Assembly (NCBI RefSeq): GCF_004011505.1
Contig: NZ_SAUN01000001.1
Coordinates: 3,534,001 to 3,598,000, forward strand
Source of the DNA: Nonomuraea polychroma
GTDB lineage: Bacteria > Actinomycetota > Actinomycetes > Streptosporangiales > Streptosporangiaceae
DNA: 64,000 bases
Direction of reading: 5' to 3'
In this document: positions 59,283 to 64,000 of the stretch, piece after piece
How the letters are laid out: every line of letters begins with the position of its first letter
Numbering within the stretch: the stretch's first letter is position 1
Position numbers and translations under genes: made by a program
The notes under the pieces: model-generated
What the model was told of the DNA's origin: nothing
The model's database searches: none
Seen by the model: only the letters and a program-made list of their open reading frames with translations

Positions 59283-62051
59283 ATGTCTCCCTCGTGGCGG
59301 CGGCTCGCCGTCCTGATTCTGGTTGCCGCGTGCCTGGTGCCGGCCCCTCCGGCCGCCGCGGCTGCGTTGTCCGACGCGGGCTTCTTCGGCAGGTGGAGCG
59401 CCGGCGCCTGGACGGTGGGGCCGCGGCTGAACTACGCGCTCGCGGGCCTGAAGCCCGTGGAGAGCGCGGTGAAGGCGGGCGCCTACGCGCTGGCCAAGCA
59501 GCGGCTGCTGGATTACTACCGCGCGCGCCCGGCGATCGAGGCGGGTGGCTTCTCGCACACGACCTGGCCGGGCGCACTCGAGCTGACCGCCAGCCACATC
59601 TGGACGCTGGGATCGGGCGAGGTCTACATCAAGACGCTGACCTTCGGCCCGGGGGAAAAGACGGTCACGGCAGACGTCACGAGCAGCATCACCAGCGGCA
59701 AGCCCGGATTCTTCCTGATGAGCCGGTACAAGGACGCGGTCATCGCCCTCATCAACAGCAGGAGCAAGGGGTCGGGCAAGCCCACCCTCCGGCTGACCCT
59801 GGCCGACGGATCGGTGAAGACCCTTCACCCCACGCACGACACCTACATCTGGGCGGCCCACCCGGGCAGCGTGTACGGCACCAAGTACTACATGCAGGTC
59901 AGCGACCAGGGTGCGGGGCCGTTCACCGGCGAGACGCGCAAGGCGTACCTGCGGTTCGACCTCGACGGCGTCACCGGCGTGAAGAAAGCGGAGCTGACGC
60001 TGACCGGCACGGCCGACACCGCGAAGGACATCATGCTGTACGGCAACGCCGAGACCTTCGACGAGGCCACCCGCACCTGGTCCAACACTGTGCAGAACAC
60101 GTTCTCCTGGGAGGGCGACCCCGGCGGCTTCGACTGGAAGCTCCCCGGCGGTGCCGACAAGGAGTATCTCATCGCCGACATGGAGTATCTCTACCAGCTT
60201 CCCCGCTTCTACTTCGCCGGCCCGCTGGCGCTGGAGTACCAGAAGACGGGCAACGAGCAGTACGCCCGCACGCTCATCGGCCTGATGACCGACTTCATCA
60301 AGGACGCCGACGCCTACGACGCCATTCAGGGCGCCGGTTCCTACCCGGGCAACCTGCACGCCGCGCGCCGCCTGCACAACTGGATCGCGGCCTACGAGAT
60401 CCTGCGCAAGAGCCCGTCGCTGACCCCCGAGGCCAACACCGCGATCCTCAAGACGATGAACCGGGCGGGCCTGTACCTGCAGGAGAACGTCAACGCCACG
60501 CCGAACAAGATGCAGTCGCAGAAGATCACGCTGTTGCACGCCTCCGTCTATTTCCCGGAGTTCCGCGTGGCGCCGGCGTGGCGGACCAACGCCGCCAACT
60601 TCCTCTCGGCCCAGCTCAACGACTCGACCTACGCCGACGGCGGCTACAAGGAATCCACGGACGCCTACCTGCGGGGCTACCTCAGCCAGTACGTGGACGT
60701 CGTCGCCTACATGCAGCGCAACGGCATCGCGTTCACCGCCACCGCCAAGCTGCGACAGCTGGCCCGCTTCCTCATGGACCAGAGCTATCCCAGCGGATAC
60801 GGCCCGGCCTACGGCGACAGCGACTCCCTCGACCTGCGCAGCACCCTCGGGAAGCTGGGCCAGCTGCTCAATGACCCCGAACTCCTCTACGCCGGCACCT
60901 CCGGCAAGTCGGGCGAGAAGCCGGCGCACACCTCCGCCCTCTACCCGGACACCCGGGTCGCGGTCTCCCGCTCCGGCTGGACCGCCGACGACTCCCACCT
61001 CCGGATCAACGCCGACCGCGGCAACCACAGCCACCCGGACGAGCTGGCGATCACCGCTTACGCCTACGGCCGGCCGCTCCTGCCTGACATGGGCACCTTC
61101 ACCTACAGCACGGACGCCCGCGCGCAATGGCTGCGGAAAACCACGGAGGCGCACAACACGATCGAGATCGACGACAACCCGCAGACCTCGACCGCGGCAG
61201 GCGCGATCTCGCCTCTGATCACCAACCCCGCCTTCGATCTGATCGGCGCGTACACCGACAGCTCCGCCGGTGCTCGCCACGAACGGTCGGTCCTGTCGCT
61301 GCACTCGGGCCTGTGGGTGGTCTCCGACCGGCTCACGCCGGTGGACACCGCCAGGCACCGCTACGAGCAGAACTGGCACTTCGCCTCGGGCGCCAAGCCC
61401 TCGATCCGCTCCGGGACGGAGGCCACGACCACCGCCTTCGCGACGGGCGCGAACCTCACGATCGTCCCCGCCGACCCGGCCGAGGTCGCCTCCACCCTGC
61501 GCGACGGCTTCTACGCGCCGCGGTTCTACTCGGTGGAGAACGCGAAATACGCCTCCTACGTCAAGACGGACACCGGCCAGCAAACCTTCGACACCCTCCT
61601 GGTGCCGTCCAGGGGCGCGGCCGACACGTCCGTGACGGTGGAACGGCTCCCCGTGGGCACCATCCCGTCGTACCAGGCGACAGCCCTCAGCCTGAACGGC
61701 GGCGCGGGGGTCTACTACAAGTCCTGGACCCCGAAGGCGCCGCGCGCGTTCGGTTCCTACACCTTCGACGGCCAGCTGCTCTACGCCGACGCCGGGTCGA
61801 TCGTGATGGTCGACGGCTCGTCGGTCGAACGTGCCGGCGCGACCCTGGTCAAGGCGCCTGCCGCGGTCAAGGACCTGGCCGTGACCTTCGGCGGGGACGG
61901 CACCGTACGCATCGACGGCAGCGGGCTGACCGCCAGCACCGACCCGGCCCGGGCCATCGCGATCGCGGCGCCGAATGCCGCCAAAGTGATCCTCAACGGC
62001 AACGTCGTTCCCTTCGAACGCGCGGGCGCGCTCATCTACGCGGCCGCCTGA
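59283..62051 (+). CDS. secreted heparinase II/III-family polysaccharide lyase with inserted carbohydrate-binding-like domain
   Basis: 922 residues from ATG 59283. Sec signal MSPSWRRLAVLILVAACLVP ending AAAA near 28. An N-terminal helical segment is followed by a DNRLRE/CBM96-like beta domain at about residues 175-275 (HDTYIWAAHPGSVYGTKYYM; RKAYLRFDLDGVTGVKKAEL). The (alpha/alpha) toroid follows (LEYQKTGNEQYARTLIGLMT; LHAARRLHNWIAAYEIL), then the heparinase II/III C-domain (NADRGNHSHPDELAITAYAY; EAHNTIEIDDNPQ). His residues in NHSHPD and the Tyr in the toroid are candidate catalytic groups. It cleaves uronate-containing glycans; the exact polymer is unknown. Confidence 0.88.
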   Translation: MSPSWRRLAVLILVAACLVPAPPAAAAALSDAGFFGRWSAGAWTVGPRLNYALAGLKPVESAVKAGAYALAKQRLLDYYRARPAIEAGGFSHTTWPGALELTASHIWTLGSGEVYIKTLTFGPGEKTVTADVTSSITSGKPGFFLMSRYKDAVIALINSRSKGSGKPTLRLTLADGSVKTLHPTHDTYIWAAHPGSVYGTKYYMQVSDQGAGPFTGETRKAYLRFDLDGVTGVKKAELTLTGTADTAKDIMLYGNAETFDEATRTWSNTVQNTFSWEGDPGGFDWKLPGGADKEYLIADMEYLYQLPRFYFAGPLALEYQKTGNEQYARTLIGLMTDFIKDADAYDAIQGAGSYPGNLHAARRLHNWIAAYEILRKSPSLTPEANTAILKTMNRAGLYLQENVNATPNKMQSQKITLLHASVYFPEFRVAPAWRTNAANFLSAQLNDSTYADGGYKESTDAYLRGYLSQYVDVVAYMQRNGIAFTATAKLRQLARFLMDQSYPSGYGPAYGDSDSLDLRSTLGKLGQLLNDPELLYAGTSGKSGEKPAHTSALYPDTRVAVSRSGWTADDSHLRINADRGNHSHPDELAITAYAYGRPLLPDMGTFTYSTDARAQWLRKTTEAHNTIEIDDNPQTSTAAGAISPLITNPAFDLIGAYTDSSAGARHERSVLSLHSGLWVVSDRLTPVDTARHRYEQNWHFASGAKPSIRSGTEATTTAFATGANLTIVPADPAEVASTLRDGFYAPRFYSVENAKYASYVKTDTGQQTFDTLLVPSRGAADTSVTVERLPVGTIPSYQATALSLNGGAGVYYKSWTPKAPRAFGSYTFDGQLLYADAGSIVMVDGSSVERAGATLVKAPAAVKDLAVTFGGDGTVRIDGSGLTASTDPARAIAIAAPNAAKVILNGNVVPFERAGALIYAAA

Positions 62052-62218
62052 AGGAGAACTCCAGCCCGGATCGGCAGGCGCCCGCCGGCGCGCCGGCCTC
62101 GGCCGACCCACCGTGCCCCTGCTCCGCGACTCCCCAGGAGGCGCGGGCAGAGGCACGGAAGGTGGCACATGCAGCGCGGCCAGGGCCCAAGGGTGGGCGA
62201 CGCGCTATGCGCCGTGGA

Positions 62219-64000
62219 TCAGACCACCGCCCCGCTGCCCGTACGATCGCGCGGGGCGGTGCGCCCGGCCGGAGGGGCGGGCGGGCGGCGGTCGAACCGG
62301 GCGAGCACGACGGCCGCCGGCCCGGCCACGAACGCCGACGACAGCGTCCCCGTGACGATCCCGGCCACCAGCGCGATGGAGAAGTCCCGCAGCGAGTCGC
62401 CGCCGAAGACCATCAACGCCACCAGGATGAACAACGCGCCGAGCCCGGTGTTCACCGTACGCGGCAGCGTCTGCACGATGGCCCCGTCGACCGCCGCCGC
62501 GAACCCGCCCCGGGAGGTCCACAACTCCCGGACCCGATCGAACACCACCACCTTGTCGTTCACCGAATACCCGACGATCGTCAGCATCGCCGCCACGAAG
62601 ATCCCGTCGATCGGCTTGCCCAGCCACGCGAACAACCCGACCACGACGGCCACGTCCACCAGCAGCGCCAGCACCGCCGCCGCCCCGAACGTCCACCGGA
62701 ACCGGATCGCCAGATACAGCAGCTGCATGGCCACGGCCACCCCGAGCGCCACGAGAGCGTTGCGCCGTAGCTCCTCGCCCAGACTGGGACCGATGAACTC
62801 CTCGCGCGTCTTGCTCACCTCACCCCCGTGCGGCGCCAGCGCCTGCTCGATCCTGGCCACCTCGTCCAGGCCCAGACTCGCCGCCCGCACCGCGACGCCG
62901 TCGTCCGTGGACTGCACCACCGCCGACGGGAACCCGGCCCGCGCCACCGCCTGCCCGGCGACGTCGGCGGGAACGGGCTTCGACGTGGCGAACTCCACGA
63001 GCCGCCCGCCGGTGAACTCCACGCCGACGTTCAGCCCGCGCACCAGCAACCCGGCCACGGCCACCACCGCCAGCCCGCCGGCCACCGCCAGCCACAACCT
63101 TCTGGCGGCCATGAGCCGTGGGTTCCTGCGCGCCAGCCAGCTCCGCACGGCCCCCTGGGAGGCCAGCCCCGACGCGCGCGGCCCGATCCTGCCGATGACG
63201 CTGTGGACGAGCACGCGAGTGATCACCATGGCGGAGACGAGCGAGGCCAGCACGCCGATCGCCAGCGTCACTCCGAACCCCTTGACCGGTCCCGAGGCCA
63301 GCCAGAACAGCAGCCCGGCCGCGATCAGAGTGGTGACGTTGGAGTCCGCGATCGCGCTCCAGGCGTTCCTGAACCCCAGGTCCAGCGCCCGCCCGAGCCC
63401 GCGCCGGGAACCGTGTTCCTCCCTGGCCCGTTCGAAGACGAGCACGTTGGCGTCGATGGCCATGCCGATCGCCAGCACGAACCCCGCCAGTCCCGGCAAC
63501 GTGAACGTCGCCCCCATCGCCACCAGCGCCGCATACGAGATCAGCCCGTAGCAGGCCAGCGCCACCGCCGCGAGCAGCCCGGACACCCGGTAGACCGCCA
63601 CGATGAACACGGCGGTCAGCACCAGCCCGGCCACCGCCGCCTGGGCGCTGGCCTCGATGGCCGCCGCCCCGAGCGTGGGTCCGACCGTACGCTGCTCCAC
63701 CAGGGTCAGCGGAACGGGAAGCGCGCCGCCCTTGATGAGCACGGCCAGGTCGCGTGCCTCCTCGTGGGTGAACGACCCGGTGATGTCGGCGCCGCCGCCG
63801 GGAATGCCGGTACGGCACGGGATCGACGGGTCGAGCGGCGGAGAGGAGATGATCTCCTGGTCGAGCACGATCGCGATCCTGCGCTTGGGATCGCCCTGCG
63901 GCTCGCACGCCGCCGCCCCGGTCAGCCGCTGCCAGGCGCCGGCGTCGCGGAAGTCGATGCGCACCCACCAGCCGGGGCCGCGCTGCGGATCGCTCTGCTC
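62219..64000 (-). CDS. secDF: SecD-SecF fusion protein translocase subunit (5' end beyond the window)
   Basis: The frame is open from the window edge; 594 residues are present. The SecD part has the periplasmic end (IPGGGADITGSFTHEEARDL then AVLIKGGALPVPL) and the membrane block GFVLAIGMAIDANVLVFERA REE. The SecF part begins near the LNVGVEFTGGRLVEF motif, with TIVGYSVNDKVVVFDRVREL and LPRTVNTGLGALFILV. SecDF uses proton flow to pull exported proteins through SecYEG. Fused forms are usual in some Gram-positives; the N-terminal first helix and P1 base lie outside the window. Confidence 0.9.
   Translation of the reverse strand, partial: EQSDPQRGPGWWVRIDFRDAGAWQRLTGAAACEPQGDPKRRIAIVLDQEIISSPPLDPSIPCRTGIPGGGADITGSFTHEEARDLAVLIKGGALPVPLTLVEQRTVGPTLGAAAIEASAQAAVAGLVLTAVFIVAVYRVSGLLAAVALACYGLISYAALVAMGATFTLPGLAGFVLAIGMAIDANVLVFERAREEHGSRRGLGRALDLGFRNAWSAIADSNVTTLIAAGLLFWLASGPVKGFGVTLAIGVLASLVSAMVITRVLVHSVIGRIGPRASGLASQGAVRSWLARRNPRLMAARRLWLAVAGGLAVVAVAGLLVRGLNVGVEFTGGRLVEFATSKPVPADVAGQAVARAGFPSAVVQSTDDGVAVRAASLGLDEVARIEQALAPHGGEVSKTREEFIGPSLGEELRRNALVALGVAVAMQLLYLAIRFRWTFGAAAVLALLVDVAVVVGLFAWLGKPIDGIFVAAMLTIVGYSVNDKVVVFDRVRELWTSRGGFAAAVDGAIVQTLPRTVNTGLGALFILVALMVFGGDSLRDFSIALVAGIVTGTLSSAFVAGPAAVVLARFDRRPPAPPAGRTAPRDRTGSGAVV

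Noticed and set aside
59079-62168. A 1029-codon open frame antisense to the heparinase-like lyase
   Set aside because: Composition is Val/Arg/Gly-rich mirror sequence; the plus strand has signal peptide and lyase motifs.

Overview
The window is high-GC DNA with dense, often overlapping genes. Its families (SecD/SecF fusion, TIGR03086, WYL regulators, DUF3052, F420-type nitroreductases, BioMNY) point to a filamentous actinomycete. Streptosporangiales such as Nonomuraea is my guess; no taxonomic marker is present.

Left edge (1-3473): an IS200/IS605-type element with an intact but edge-truncated TnpB and a wrecked TnpA, then a TIGR03086 protein, a frameshifted hypothetical and the 5' part of a glyoxalase-fold (VOC) gene. 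That VOC gene resumes at 28065. A Tn3-family element of 24.6 kb (3474-28064), with perfect 38-bp inverted ends and an 8-bp target repeat, splits it.

Mobile region (3474-28064): a second Tn3-family element (3650-11245, 74-bp ends) is nested near the left end. It carries a LysR regulator, an MFS exporter, an isochorismatase-like protein, a resolvase and a transposase. Next come an IS scar, a WD40 protein and an internal second copy of the outer left end (12806). The outer element has its own resolvase, a TetR-controlled redox block (oxidoreductase, SDR, DoxX, second oxidoreductase), decayed SDR/RidA/LLM remnants, a beta-lactamase-fold protein, a PucR-like regulator, a CocE-type esterase and its transposase. 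Both transposases and one resolvase carry frameshifts.

Right part (28220-64000): ordinary chromosome in small operons. These include trmO, two WYL regulators each divergent from an enzyme gene, a DedA/histidine-kinase operon whose response regulator is a stub, a SNF2 helicase/SWIM pair, a large unknown membrane protein, and an ArsR/SRPBCC pair. A five-gene biotin-transport operon (bioY, acyl-CoA ligase, atypical thiolase, bioM, bioN) follows. Then come threonine synthase with a divergent RpiR regulator, XRE-cupin/GNAT, a nitroreductase-hemerythrin fusion, a minus-strand cluster of unusual tRNAs, aquaporin plus formaldehyde dehydrogenase, TetR and MerR regulators, a secreted heparinase-like lyase and an edge-truncated SecDF.

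Most promising for new biology: the biotin operon with a thiolase lacking two canonical active-site residues, the triplicated start of bioM, the atypical tRNA cluster, and the three-ended nested transposon.
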